Shown one piece after another: positions 1 through 8,609 of a stretch of 21,457 bases of DNA. Location: NCBI GenBank assembly GCA_964368965.1, contig CAYJDR010000039.1:1-21457 (forward strand), read 5' to 3'. The notes beneath the pieces were generated by a model. The model had not been told where the DNA came from, did no database searches, and saw only the letters and a program-made list of their open reading frames with translations. A program made the translations under genes and the position numbers. This DNA comes from CAYJDR01 sp964368965 (GTDB lineage Bacteria > Chrysiogenota > Deferribacteres > Deferribacterales > Mucispirillaceae). Each line of letters opens with the position of its first letter. The stretch's first letter is position 1.

Positions 1-9
1 TCAGTAATA

Positions 10-1053
10 TTATGGCTGTACTGCCTTATAATTTTCAACTGCATAATCGTAGTTTTCAAAAAGGTTGTCCCATGCTTGTTTTGTAATTTCTGAATCAGTT
101 GCCACTACATCAAATCCATGGTACGCACCATCATAAATTTCATACCCCACTGTTACATCAGCATTCTCAAGCAACTCCACATATTCTAATGTATCTTGAT
201 AAAATGGATCTTCTGTTCCAACAAATGTGTAAGTTGGTGGTAAATTTGAAAAATCTTCAGCTGTGTTTGGCGAAGCATATTCAGGAATATTTTCCGTCCC
301 ATAAAGCTCACCAAGATATACTTGCCATGCAATTTCATTACGCTCAAAATCCCATATTAAATAATCTTGTTTTTCTCCATTTGGCACAGTTCTATGATCC
401 ACCATTGGATATAACGGCATTTGATATGCGATATTTACTTCACCTTTATCTCTTGCATATAATGACAGCGATGCTGTTAGTCCACCACCAGCGCTACCAC
501 CACCGACAAAGATTTGTTCTGGATTTATCATAAGTTCTTCTGAATTATCTCTCACCCAAAGCAATGTATCATATGCATCGTTCAGCGCAGCTGGATATGG
601 CTCTTCAACTGAAAGTGTGTAGTCTGGCGCTATCACTACAGCACCGTTATGCTCAACAAATTTCTGCATTAAACTTAATTCATCCTCTGGAGTTTTCATA
701 GCATAACCGCCACCATGAAACCAAATAACTGCATTTTTAATATCAGTTTGCTTCTGTGATTTCATAACTAAAATTCGTAACTGTTCCCCATTTGTACTAT
801 CTATAAATATTTCTTCAATTAAAACATCTTCATTTAATTCAACTGGCATAGTCGGCGTATTTTCGCTTAATTCTTTCAAACTATTAGTATCATCAAAACC
901 TACAAACAAGTCTGAAATAACCCCCATAACACGCATGTCTTGAGGTATGTGCGAGTATGTGAAATTTATATAAATCATTAACCCAGTAATCATCACTATC
1001 GGCATCGAAACAGCTGCTACAATTATCATTAATATTTTCTTATGTTTTTTCAC
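10..1053 (-). CDS. Membrane-anchored alpha/beta hydrolase (HSL-type esterase/lipase)
   Basis: This is a 347-aa carboxylic-ester hydrolase of the hormone-sensitive-lipase type, which probably cleaves short-chain esters; its substrate cannot be read from sequence. The oxyanion-hole motif HGGG is at residues 113-116. The nucleophile elbow GGSAG places the catalytic Ser at about 187. Asp282 (in TEDPF) and His312 (in AYHGFD) complete the triad. Residues 7-29 are a hydrophobic N-terminal anchor with a lysine-rich cytoplasmic end, so the catalytic domain is probably outside the membrane. The start is GTG, chosen because AAAGGA lies 8 nt upstream and the next Met is inside the anchor. A TATAAT-like box lies just upstream at about 1107-1112, without a clear -35. 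It lies outside the att-like repeats and may be resident chromosome. The fold call is firm. Confidence 0.88.
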   Translation of the reverse strand: MKKHKKILMIIVAAVSMPIVMITGLMIYINFTYSHIPQDMRVMGVISDLFVGFDDTNSLKELSENTPTMPVELNEDVLIEEIFIDSTNGEQLRILVMKSQKQTDIKNAVIWFHGGGYAMKTPEDELSLMQKFVEHNGAVVIAPDYTLSVEEPYPAALNDAYDTLLWVRDNSEELMINPEQIFVGGGSAGGGLTASLSLYARDKGEVNIAYQMPLYPMVDHRTVPNGEKQDYLIWDFERNEIAWQVYLGELYGTENIPEYASPNTAEDFSNLPPTYTFVGTEDPFYQDTLEYVELLENADVTVGYEIYDGAYHGFDVVATDSEITKQAWDNLFENYDYAVENYKAVQP

Positions 1054-1200
1054 TTTTTAATTCCTTTTGTTTACTATATCTTTTTTGTACATAAATTGAT
1101 TTTACAATTATACACCTTTATTATGGTAAAGTGGTGTGTGAAACTTGGTTTATTATTTGGCATATTAAAAAGGCTCCGAACATAAAAATTCGATGTCTCT

Positions 1201-1233
1201 ATTCTTTGTTTACAGCGTATCAAATTTTGATAC
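1201..1233. repeat. att-like direct repeat, copy A
   Basis: The copy consists of ATTCTTTGTTTACAGC, one variable base (G here), then the perfect 7+1+7 palindrome TATCAAATTTTGATA and a final C. It differs from copy B by a single base and has the same orientation. It lies between the esterase start and the 3' end of the minus-strand membrane protein. Short inverted arms around a centre are usual in tyrosine-recombinase core sites. That it is an att site is inferred from copy C, which abuts an integrase gene. Confidence 0.7.
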
Positions 1234-1296
1234 ACACTTACTCCTTTTTCTATATTTAATCATATCCAAGATGCCAAGCATTGAAAATCCAATTCA

Positions 1297-1962
1297 CTAT
1301 TTTATTTGCAAATAAATTTCCAATTCTCTTAAATCTTTTCTCGCTTCTAATTCTCTCATTTTAAAAAACTCAGTTCTTTTATAGGCACAATATATTACAT
1401 AAAAATATAAAAATAGTGTCACAAATAAAAAAATCAAATAATTGCTCCAATTAACAAACACTACTTCATTTTCAAGTATATACGTTATAACAACTGCAGC
1501 TATCGACATTGGAGATACGCATTTCAAGAGCTCGAGTTTCTCTTTTGCTATTATATACGATGTGTTATAGCTATCCAATATATTAGTTATTTCCATTATT
1601 TTTTCATCGTTTCCTTTTTCGTTATATTTATTATCTCTAATTATACTTCGTTCATTTAGATAGGCATACATTTCCCTCCCTCTTATTATCTGAATAAAAA
1701 CATATATAACTACCAAAATTTCTTTATATTCTAATAAGTTAAACTTATCAATCAGATTAATCGAAAAAGATAACTCTAAAAAAGATAATAATATTCCAAT
1801 TATTATCAACCCTATTACTAACTCTATACCATACCGCTCACTAACAATTTCAATATTAACATTTACATATTTCCCCGTTTTACTCATGACATATTTATAA
1901 CTAATTTTCAAAAGCAACCCAATCACAACGCAATTAATTACAACTTTAAGAATACTTTCCAT
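1297..1962 (-). CDS. Unrecognised multi-pass membrane protein
   Basis: This is a 221-aa protein that I do not recognise. Visible hydrophobic segments lie at about residues 5-20, 47-70, 81-96, 152-167 and 172-193, so it is probably an integral membrane protein with four or five spans. A charged stretch at about 100-145 (RDNKYNEKGNDEK and following) is likely cytoplasmic, and the C-terminus is charged. AAGGAG precedes the ATG at a normal distance, and a good promoter lies upstream at 1991-2020. It stands alone, divergent from the restriction-modification operon and transcribed toward repeat copy A. A defence role is only suggested by its position; nothing in the sequence shows it. Confidence 0.6.
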   Translation of the reverse strand: MESILKVVINCVVIGLLLKISYKYVMSKTGKYVNVNIEIVSERYGIELVIGLIIIGILLSFLELSFSINLIDKFNLLEYKEILVVIYVFIQIIRGREMYAYLNERSIIRDNKYNEKGNDEKIMEITNILDSYNTSYIIAKEKLELLKCVSPMSIAAVVITYILENEVVFVNWSNYLIFLFVTLFLYFYVIYCAYKRTEFFKMRELEARKDLRELEIYLQIK

Positions 1963-1990
1963 ACCTAACTCCTTCTAAACAATATACTTG

Positions 1991-2020
1991 ATTATAGTTT
2001 ATATTATGCAAAAAAGTCAA
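1991..2020 (-). promoter_or_regulatory. Promoter of the 1297-1962 membrane protein gene
   Basis: On the minus strand, TTGACT (2015-2020) and a perfect TATAAT (1991-1996) are separated by 18 bp. They lie about 28 nt upstream of the ATG, which has its own AAGGAG site. The two hexamers match the vegetative sigma consensus at 11 of 12 positions. Confidence 0.65.
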
Positions 2021-2074
2021 TTCAGTCTATCAAAATCAATATTGTAAAATTTTTGTGTTAAACCCGCATCTATG

Positions 2075-2103
2075 TTGACAAATCAATATTTTCGTGCTAT
2101 AAT
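2075..2103 (+). promoter_or_regulatory. Consensus promoter of the restriction-modification operon
   Basis: TTGACA (2075-2080) and TATAAT (2098-2103) are both perfect, with a 17-bp spacer and a TG just upstream of the -10 hexamer. Transcription should start near 2110, leaving a leader of about 165 nt before the first gene. No other equally good promoter was seen within the downstream plus-strand gene run, so this one may drive all of it. Confidence 0.8.
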
Positions 2104-2185
2104 ATACATAGTTTACAAAATAAAATATTTACATTATCAACTTCAGTTCTTTTTATACCTGTACATTTTTAAATTTGTGTAACCA

Positions 2186-2217
2186 ATCGCATCAAGCCAC
2201 CCTGCGATATTTTTTTT
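2186..2217 (+). terminator. Leader hairpin with U-tract (possible attenuator)
   Basis: ATCGCA (2186-2191) pairs with TGCGAT (2203-2208) around an 11-nt loop, followed by a run of eight T (2210-2217). This is a weak intrinsic-terminator shape placed between the promoter and the first gene. It could trim read-through into the operon or end a short leader RNA of about 105 nt. The stem is only 6 bp, so confidence is modest. Confidence 0.45.
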
Positions 2218-2275
2218 ACATTAATCCGTTCTTTATTCACCATAACATTCTATATCTTAATTCTAAAGGAGGCAT

Positions 2276-3538
2276 ATGTCCTATAAATCAAGTAACAAAA
2301 AGAGTGTACGCTTTACACAAAAAATAAATATATTTAATTTTAATTTAACTTTTCCCCTTTATTCAAAACCAAATACAATTTGCGATCTCCTTCTAACTTT
2401 TATGAAGATATTTAACTTAACACCAAAACGCTGTTTGATTGTATGTTTATTGCTCTCTACATTGCTCCCAACTCACTCATTTCCTGCAACTACAAATGTG
2501 TCAAGTGAAATAGAAACTTCAAGTATTATAAATGAAGAACTCGCTCCACCACCTTATACAAGTGAAATCGAAACCCTATCAAATTTAAAAGCTGTCGAGG
2601 CAGAATATAACAATGGTGAAGAATTCACCCCTAACTCACAGACATGTAATAGCAAAGTATACAATGAACTTCAACTTATAGATATAACCAGCTGCGAATC
2701 TATAGGAGAATACGTTTTCAAAACTCAAGCTGTCGTAGAAGAGATTTTATACGATAACTTACATAAAGAGATTGCTATCAGCGACAAAGAATTAATCGCA
2801 AATGATAACTATGTTAAAAAAGCTGCACAAGCAAGATCTTTAGAAGAAGAATTGTATAACACCCCCAACAAGAGCCATGATTCACAATTTTATGAGGAAG
2901 TAATCTCTTTAAGAGAGGAAGCCTTAAGCGAAGTTACCAACTGTCCTCAAATTGCATTGTAACTCGGAAGAAATTATTACGAATATGCATCTTATATCAA
3001 ATTTAACCTTCAAGACAACGAATACAATAACCAAAAAGTCGCGGAATATTCATTTAAAGCTATCGAAATGTTTGAATACGTATTAAGGTATGACTACAGA
3101 ACCAACGAATCAGCTGATACTATTTACAGGATTGGTCAAGCGTATCACTTAATGTCGACTATAACAGAACTGGATGATGAGCTAAGAAATAAATATTTAC
3201 TTACCGCTTATTCTCATTATGAATTATCCATTAAAGAAGATAGCATTAGCTATGATTATTATAATATATACTATAGTGCTATGACTTTTCATAAATTAGG
3301 TATAATCAACGAAGAAAACAATGCTTATTTTCTTCACCATGCATACATTTCATATGAAAAATTAACCAATGACCCCAACACAAAAGATACCCTTTTAATA
3401 AATTCTACAAAGTATATAGTTGATTCTACGGACAGGCTAATCAACCACATAAACCAATATGGAGTTCAAGAAAGCTTACTTTCTACAGAAGAATACCATA
3501 CCATCAATAAAGAGTATCAAGAAAAAATTTATAGGTAA
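2276..3538 (+). pseudogene. Exported or anchored TPR-like protein gene broken by an in-frame TAA
   Basis: Codons 1-228 (2276-2959) end in TAA at 2960-2962, but the same frame stays open to 3538, including the Met at 3068. The whole would encode about 420 residues. Context reads CCTCAAATTGCATTG, TAA, CTCGGAAGAAATTAT, so one base substitution would explain it. The N-terminus is basic, then residues about 54-70 are hydrophobic (LIVCLLLSTLLP), followed by a Ser/Thr/Glu-rich stretch: a signal peptide or anchor that directs the rest out of the cytoplasm. The C-terminal part is helical and Tyr-rich with TPR-like character. TAAAGGAGG precedes the ATG and GGAG precedes the next gene 11 nt on, so it is the first gene of the operon. 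I do not recognise the family. It may be inactive, or make two polypeptides if 3068 has a usable start; no strong ribosome site was seen there. Confidence 0.6.
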
Positions 3539-3549
3539 GGAGACTAATT

Positions 3550-4149
3550 ATGATTAAAAAAGCAATAGGCGAAGTAGCGTTAGTTAGAAGTGGTATTGTT
3601 TTATCCAGAAAAGAAGCGCCAAACACGAGCGACTACCACTATAAACAATTAACCTTAAAATCAATAACTGAAACCGGTAATATAAACAAAGATTTCCTTT
3701 CTGATTATTATGCTATCGAAGATTTAAAGCAAGAGTACTTAACACAAAAGAATGATATAGTAGTAAAACTATCTACTCCATACACATCCACGTTAATTAA
3801 TGAATTAAATACAAATTTAGTTATTCCAACACATTTTGCTGTTATAAAAACGACTAATCACAAATTAAACCCTAAATATTTAACATGGTTTTTAAACTCA
3901 ATCCATGCAAAAAAAGAATACTTAAAAAATAACGGAAAAAGCATGTTGGCAACAATAAGACCTCAGTTATTAAGTGAAATAAAAATACTATTGCCCGACA
4001 TTGAAACACAAATGAAAATTGGCGAATTTTATGATTTATCTATTAAAGAACGATTATTATTGCAGGATTTAGAAACAGAAAAAAATAAACTAAATAATTT
4101 GCTATTATTAAAACTGTATAAGACTAAAGGAGAAATTTATGACAACTAA
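3550..4149 (+). CDS. hsdS: Half-size Type I restriction specificity subunit (single TRD)
   Basis: This 199-aa protein resembles one half of a Type I specificity subunit, which reads the DNA target for the methyltransferase. Residues about 1-150 look like one target-recognition domain (IGEVALVRSGIVLSRK at the N-terminus; PTHFAVIKT and KYLTWFLNS further on). LLPDIETQMKIGEFYDLS near 150-168 is the usual exit into the conserved spacer helix, here a leucine-rich coiled coil. Full S subunits are about 400 aa, so this would have to dimerise or act as an alternative S. TAAGGAG precedes the ATG. Its stop overlaps the hsdM start by 11 nt, implying translational coupling. It has little visible similarity to the full hsdS downstream. 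It may be a naturally single-TRD S or a remnant; the intact frame and coupling favour the first. Confidence 0.72.
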   Translation: MIKKAIGEVALVRSGIVLSRKEAPNTSDYHYKQLTLKSITETGNINKDFLSDYYAIEDLKQEYLTQKNDIVVKLSTPYTSTLINELNTNLVIPTHFAVIKTTNHKLNPKYLTWFLNSIHAKKEYLKNNGKSMLATIRPQLLSEIKILLPDIETQMKIGEFYDLSIKERLLLQDLETEKNKLNNLLLLKLYKTKGEIYDN

Positions 4150-5668
4150 AACAGATATACAAAACACACTTTGGAGAGCTTGTGATAGCTTTCGTGGGAA
4201 AATTGACAGCTCAAGATACAAAGATTATATACTATCGATGCTATTTGTAAAATATCTCAGTGATGTGAACAAAGAGAAAAGAACAGAGTATGAAAAGCAA
4301 TACAATGGAGATGCAGATAGAGTTGCCAGAGCTATGAGTCGTGAAAGATTTGCACTTGATGAAGTTTCTACTTTTGACTATCTATATGACAATAGAGGCG
4401 ATACAGAAATCGGACAAAAAATAAATATAGCCCTTTCTCATATAGAGGAACATAATAGTGGCAAACTTCGCAATGTTTTCCGTGCTATTGACTTTAACTC
4501 TCAAGTTGACTTTGGTGATGTTCGCGAGAAAAATGCTATACTTAAAAATTTACTATCAGATTTTTACGAACTTGATTTAAGACCTTCACACCTTGATAGT
4601 TCTGATATAATTGGTGATGCTTATGAATATATGATTGCAAATTTTGCTTCTGATGCTGGTAAAAAAGGTGGAGAATTTTTTACACCAAGTACAGTTTCAG
4701 AGCTTGTAGCAAAACTTGTTAAACCACAGGAAAATGATAGAATTTACGACCCTACTTGTGGTAGTGGCGGTTTACTTCTTAAAGCATTTAGAGAAGCACC
4801 AAGCAAAAAGGTTGCAATTTATGGACAAGAGGCAAATGCACAAACTTGGGCGCTATGCACTATGAATATGTTTTTACACAATATTGATGATGCTAATATC
4901 AAGCAAGGTGATACACTGGCAAATCCTCAGCATTTACAACATGATGAACTTATGAAGTTCCAAGTTATAGTTGCAAATCCTCCATTTTCTTTAGATAAAT
5001 GGGACAGTGGATTTATGGCAGGAATTAATGCAGATGGCAAAGGAAAAGCTAAAATGCAAGCGAACTTCGACCCTTACAAAAGATTCTCTTTAGGAGTTCC
5101 TCCATCATCAAAGGGCGATTATGCATTTGTTTTACACATGCTTAGCAGTTTAGATGTAAATGATGGTAGAATGGCAGTTGTACTTCCACATGGTGTACTT
5201 TTTAGAGGTGCAAGCGAAGGAAAAATTCGTAAAGAAATCATTGATATGAACTTACTTGATGCAGTTATCGGCTTACCGTCAAATCTGTTTTTCGGCACTG
5301 GTATTCCTGCTTGTGTGCTTGTACTAAAGAAAAATAGACCTAATCGTGATGTATTATTCATTGATGCAAGTGGTGACGGTAACTTTGAAAAAGGTAAAAA
5401 CCAAAATATACTTCGTGCAAATGATATTACAAAAATAGTAGACACTTATGAAAGCCGTGAGACCACCGAGAAATACAGCTACAAAGCCACAGCAGATGAA
5501 ATAAAAGAAAATGATTACAACCTAAATATTCCACGATATGTAGATACTTTTGAGGAAGAAGAAATTGTGGATATTGATGTTGTTAAGACTAATATCGAGA
5601 GCATTGAAAAAGAGCTTTCAGATGTGCAGTTGAAGATGAGTGAATATTTAAAGGAGCTAGGATTATGA
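4139..5668 (+). CDS. hsdM: Type I restriction-modification DNA methyltransferase subunit
   Basis: This 509-aa protein is the N6-adenine methyltransferase subunit of a Type I system. It transfers a methyl group from S-adenosylmethionine to adenine in the target read by HsdS. Residues 1-140 are the helical N-terminal domain (LWRACDSFRGKIDSS). Motif I, DPTCGSGG, is at 204-211 and binds the cofactor. The catalytic motif IV, NPPF, is at 280-283. GEFFTPSTVSELV at about 178-190 is the usual bridge, and the C-terminal tail is a helix that docks on HsdS. The length fits the family. AAAGGAG lies upstream of the ATG, and the stop overlaps the next start as ATGA. All catalytic motifs are intact, so it should be active. 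Confidence 0.97.
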   Translation: MTTKTDIQNTLWRACDSFRGKIDSSRYKDYILSMLFVKYLSDVNKEKRTEYEKQYNGDADRVARAMSRERFALDEVSTFDYLYDNRGDTEIGQKINIALSHIEEHNSGKLRNVFRAIDFNSQVDFGDVREKNAILKNLLSDFYELDLRPSHLDSSDIIGDAYEYMIANFASDAGKKGGEFFTPSTVSELVAKLVKPQENDRIYDPTCGSGGLLLKAFREAPSKKVAIYGQEANAQTWALCTMNMFLHNIDDANIKQGDTLANPQHLQHDELMKFQVIVANPPFSLDKWDSGFMAGINADGKGKAKMQANFDPYKRFSLGVPPSSKGDYAFVLHMLSSLDVNDGRMAVVLPHGVLFRGASEGKIRKEIIDMNLLDAVIGLPSNLFFGTGIPACVLVLKKNRPNRDVLFIDASGDGNFEKGKNQNILRANDITKIVDTYESRETTEKYSYKATADEIKENDYNLNIPRYVDTFEEEEIVDIDVVKTNIESIEKELSDVQLKMSEYLKELGL

Positions 5669-6357
5669 TAGAAATTGATTTTTCAAACAAAACTTATATT
5701 TGCCCTTTTTGTAAGCACACACAAGTGTATAATAATAGCTTTCATTGGCAAAATGTTGGTTTTAAATCTAATATTGGGTCTTTAGATTTGTGCAAAGAAG
5801 AAAATCAAGCAGAGCTAACGATATATTCATTTAAATGCAGAAATAAGTCCTGTGGTAAAATTTGTGTGACCAGTAAGAGAAGAATTACAGGAGAACAATT
5901 TGATATAATTCCAGAAACAACATACAAAACTTACCCTGAATACATACCTGAGCAAATTAGAAGCGATTATGAAGAATCTTGCAAAATATTAGAAAAAAGC
6001 CCCAAAGCAGCAGCAACTTTAATGCGTCGTTGTTTGCAAGGTATGATAAGAGATTTTTGGGAAATTAAAGAAAAATCACTTTATCTCGAAATCGAAAAAA
6101 TCAAAAACAAAGTTACACCTACCCAGTGGAGAGCAATAGATGGATTGCGTAAAATAGGAAACATAGGTGCTCACATGGAACAAGATATTAATTTAATTAT
6201 TGATATTGAAATAGATGATGCAAGAAAATTAAGACAGCTAATAGAGCTATTATTAGAGAAATGGTATATTAATCGTTATGAAGAGGAATTATTACTAAAT
6301 GATATTGAAAGCATATCATCAGATAAATTAACTCAAAAGTGGGTAGAATATGAATAA
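5665..6357 (+). CDS. Zinc-ribbon plus DUF4145 protein
   Basis: This 230-aa protein has two visible parts. An N-terminal zinc ribbon uses CPFC (about 13-16) and a second pair in CRNKSCGK (about 58-65). A DUF4145 helical region spans about 105-205: RSDYEESCKILEKSPKAAATLMRRCLQ, then GLRKIGNIGAHME near 165-177. DUF4145 is seen in stand-alone proteins and in some HsdR-type proteins near restriction systems. It is related in shape to HEPN domains, and the R..GN.GAH pattern resembles their conserved Arg/His pair, but I cannot claim ribonuclease activity. Its ATG overlaps the hsdM stop, with AAGGAG upstream, so it is co-translated with the methyltransferase. That suggests an accessory or control role in the R-M operon. 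Confidence 0.8.
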   Translation: MIEIDFSNKTYICPFCKHTQVYNNSFHWQNVGFKSNIGSLDLCKEENQAELTIYSFKCRNKSCGKICVTSKRRITGEQFDIIPETTYKTYPEYIPEQIRSDYEESCKILEKSPKAAATLMRRCLQGMIRDFWEIKEKSLYLEIEKIKNKVTPTQWRAIDGLRKIGNIGAHMEQDINLIIDIEIDDARKLRQLIELLLEKWYINRYEEELLLNDIESISSDKLTQKWVEYE

Positions 6358-7045
6358 TATAAATATGCCTGAACATGGCTTTTCAAAAGATAAAACTGTG
6401 TCTACAAAGGAGCTGTACGACATAGCTACAGAAGCATACAATTCAAATATGGTTGATTATACCACACAAAGGAAAATTTTAAATATTATTGTAGAAAACA
6501 CGAATGTAATTGAGCATAGTGTCGCAATGAATATAATGAAGCCATTGTTTCCCAATCCAGTAGAAAAAAACATATACTTAGTTGAAGATATATGGTTAAA
6601 AAATAATTTATATGGATATCGTCAAATGCTATGGAATAAATTATGTACAGAAACAAATTACACTATATCGGTTAAAGCAGTTGACAAATTAAATATGAAT
6701 TATGGAACATTTACACACGAATATACACTTTATCAAACTCCAAACTCCTCACTAAATGTAGCTGGAATATTAAAAGCGATTGGTTATGCCTTAGATGTAG
6801 CAGATGTAGCATTTGGATCAGATGTATCTAAGCACAAACAAGGACTGTTATTACTAAAAGGTGTTGAGCGAATTGTAAGTAATCAACAGCAGGATACAAA
6901 TAATTTTTATGAAAATTTAGGATATGGGGTTGAAGTTTTAGCAGAAATACTTAAATATAGTGAATCAGATAAGAACACAAAAAACACTATTACAGGTATA
7001 TCTGCTTTAATTAACCTTACCATTGATTTTTTCACAAAGGGGTGA
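6350..7045 (+). CDS. Unrecognised 231-aa protein in the R-M operon
   Basis: I do not recognise this family. The N-terminal half is charged and helical (KTVSTKELYDIATEAYNS). The middle has aromatic-rich segments (NNLYGYRQMLWNKL). Residues about 140-230 are helical and mildly hydrophobic with glycine spacing (AGILKAIGYALDVADVAFGS and ITGISALINLTIDFF). They could associate with a membrane or form a helical bundle, but no clear transmembrane span stands out. The start overlaps the end of the DUF4145 gene by 8 nt and has only a weak ribosome site, so translation is probably coupled to it. The pairing suggests the two proteins act together. No function can be given. Confidence 0.6.
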   Translation: MNNINMPEHGFSKDKTVSTKELYDIATEAYNSNMVDYTTQRKILNIIVENTNVIEHSVAMNIMKPLFPNPVEKNIYLVEDIWLKNNLYGYRQMLWNKLCTETNYTISVKAVDKLNMNYGTFTHEYTLYQTPNSSLNVAGILKAIGYALDVADVAFGSDVSKHKQGLLLLKGVERIVSNQQQDTNNFYENLGYGVEVLAEILKYSESDKNTKNTITGISALINLTIDFFTKG

Positions 7046-7049
7046 CAAT

Positions 7050-7385
7050 ATGAACTATAATGGTGAAACTTATATAAATCCAAATAGTGCATCAAGTGCA
7101 TATCAAGTAGGTTTGATATCAGAAAATAATAGAATTTTTGCAGAAAAACAAAATATAAGAGATACTACAAATATAATATCAACTGTTTCAATATTAGAGC
7201 AAAATAAAATGTTAAAAAAACAACTTGATATATTTACAGAGCAAAATGAATTACTAAAATCTCAAAATACGGAAAATTCTAATGAACTCAAAAAAAGCAA
7301 GCGATATAATGCGATAATGTTGATAATTTCTATAGTTTCAATGTTTGCAGCCATTGTAAGCGTCATTCTTTCTGCTGTACTATAG
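7050..7385 (+). CDS. Small coiled-coil protein with C-terminal membrane anchor
   Basis: This 111-aa protein starts at the ATG at 7050. I chose that start because AAAGGGGTGA sits just upstream; a longer reading from 7023 would use the end of the preceding gene and has no ribosome site. Residues about 25-85 are Gln/Asn/Leu-rich and heptad-like (ILEQNKMLKKQLDIF), a likely coiled coil. Residues about 88-110 are a single hydrophobic span at the very C-terminus, so the protein should be tail-anchored with the coil in the cytoplasm. Such a layout fits a scaffold that tethers partners to the membrane. The family is not recognised. It lies 18 nt before full-length hsdS. Confidence 0.65.
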   Translation: MNYNGETYINPNSASSAYQVGLISENNRIFAEKQNIRDTTNIISTVSILEQNKMLKKQLDIFTEQNELLKSQNTENSNELKKSKRYNAIMLIISIVSMFAAIVSVILSAVL

Positions 7386-7403
7386 ATTTAAAAAGGAGAT
7401 TAA

Positions 7404-8609
7404 ATGAAGCAACAAATTAAAGAGCATATAACTAAAATGCAAAATGGTGAAGTGCCAGAGGGATATAAAAAGACGAAAGTTGGAATTATTCCTGATGATT
7501 GGGAGGTTAAGAGATTAGGGGAAGTATCGGATGTATATGACGGAACACACCAAACTCCAAAATATACTGATATAGGCATCCCCTTCATCAGTGTTGAAGA
7601 TATTAAGGATATATATAATTCAGATAAATATATATCTAATGAAGATTTTGAAAAATACAAAATCAAACCACAAGTAAACGATATTTTTATGACAAGAATC
7701 ACAGCAGGAATTATCGGAGATACTGCAAAAGTTATAAATAATGAAAAAATTGCTTATTATGTTAGCTTAGCGCTAATAAGGGCTACTACCGAACTTAATA
7801 TTGATTACTTAATATACGAAATTAACTCTTTTGAATTTAAGCATGAACTACACAAAAGGATTATACATACAGCGTTTCCTAAAAAAATAAATTTAGGAGA
7901 TATAACTAAGTGCAACGTTTTACTCCCACACCTACACGAGCAACAAAAAATCGCTGAAATTCTATCTACTGAAGATAAAGTAATAGAACTTAAAGAAAAG
8001 GTTATAGCCGAAAAGGAACAGCAGAAAAAATATCTTATGCAAAATCTGCTGACTGGCAAAAAAAGAATTAAAGGGTTTACTGGCGAGTGGAAGAAAATGA
8101 AGTTGGGGGAAGTTTGTAATGTTACAACTGGAAATAAAGATGCACAAAACAAAGTTGATAATGGTGACTATCCATTTTTTATTCGCTCTGAGAAAGTCGA
8201 AAGGATTAATACATTTACTTTTAATGGAGAGGCAATATTAATACCTGGCGATGGGAAAATTGGTGAAATATATCATTATATTGTTGGGAAGTTTGATTTT
8301 CATCAAAGAGTTTATATGTTATCAGGATTTTCAAATAATAGTGGATTATTTTTATTGTACTATTTGAAACATTTTTTTAAAAAAAGAGCTTTAAGTATGA
8401 CTGCAAAAGCTACTGTAGATTCCCTTAGACGAGAAATGCTGACAGGAATGCCTATCACTCTCCCACCCATTGACGAACAAAACGCAATCGCCGAAATCCT
8501 ATCCACCGCTGACCAAGAAATAGAGCTATTAAAAGCCGATTTAGCCGAAGAAAAACAAAAGAAAAAAGCATTGATGCAGTTATTATTAACTGGAATTGTG
8601 AGGGTGTAA
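7404..8609 (+). CDS. hsdS: Type I restriction specificity subunit (two TRDs)
   Basis: This 401-aa specificity subunit gives sequence recognition to the HsdM and HsdR subunits. It has the standard two-repeat plan. TRD1 starts at IIPDDWEVKRLGEVSDVYDG and ends near LLPHLHEQQKIAEILS. A first conserved helix follows (VIELKEKVIAEKEQQKKYLM). TRD2 starts at FTGEWKKMKLGEVCNVTTGN and ends near LPPIDEQNAIAEILS. A second, very similar helix closes the protein. The two recognition domains imply a bipartite target. AAAAAGGAG precedes the ATG. A T7A7 tract at 8372-8385 lies inside TRD2 and could slip. The frame is intact and full length. Confidence 0.95.
   Translation: MKQQIKEHITKMQNGEVPEGYKKTKVGIIPDDWEVKRLGEVSDVYDGTHQTPKYTDIGIPFISVEDIKDIYNSDKYISNEDFEKYKIKPQVNDIFMTRITAGIIGDTAKVINNEKIAYYVSLALIRATTELNIDYLIYEINSFEFKHELHKRIIHTAFPKKINLGDITKCNVLLPHLHEQQKIAEILSTEDKVIELKEKVIAEKEQQKKYLMQNLLTGKKRIKGFTGEWKKMKLGEVCNVTTGNKDAQNKVDNGDYPFFIRSEKVERINTFTFNGEAILIPGDGKIGEIYHYIVGKFDFHQRVYMLSGFSNNSGLFLLYYLKHFFKKRALSMTAKATVDSLRREMLTGMPITLPPIDEQNAIAEILSTADQEIELLKADLAEEKQKKKALMQLLLTGIVRV

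Noticed and set aside
99..533. Plus-strand open frame of 144 codons
   Set aside because: It lies antisense within the esterase gene, is rich in His/Leu/Gln as expected from a shadow frame, and has no ribosome site.
2104..2217. Type III toxin-antitoxin style leader (RNA repeats before a terminator and a toxin gene)
   Set aside because: The leader has a hairpin and T-run but no tandem repeats of about 35 nt, and the following gene shows no similarity to such toxins.
5119..5445. 108-codon minus-strand frame inside hsdM
   Set aside because: Shadow of the hsdM coding frame; Ser/Phe-rich composition and no ribosome site. The same holds for minus-strand frames inside hsdS (7400-8152), hsdR (9681-11447) and the DUF6338-like gene.
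7023..7049. Longer start for the coiled-coil protein
   Set aside because: It begins inside the 3' end of the preceding gene without a ribosome site; the ATG at 7050 has AAAGGGGTGA.
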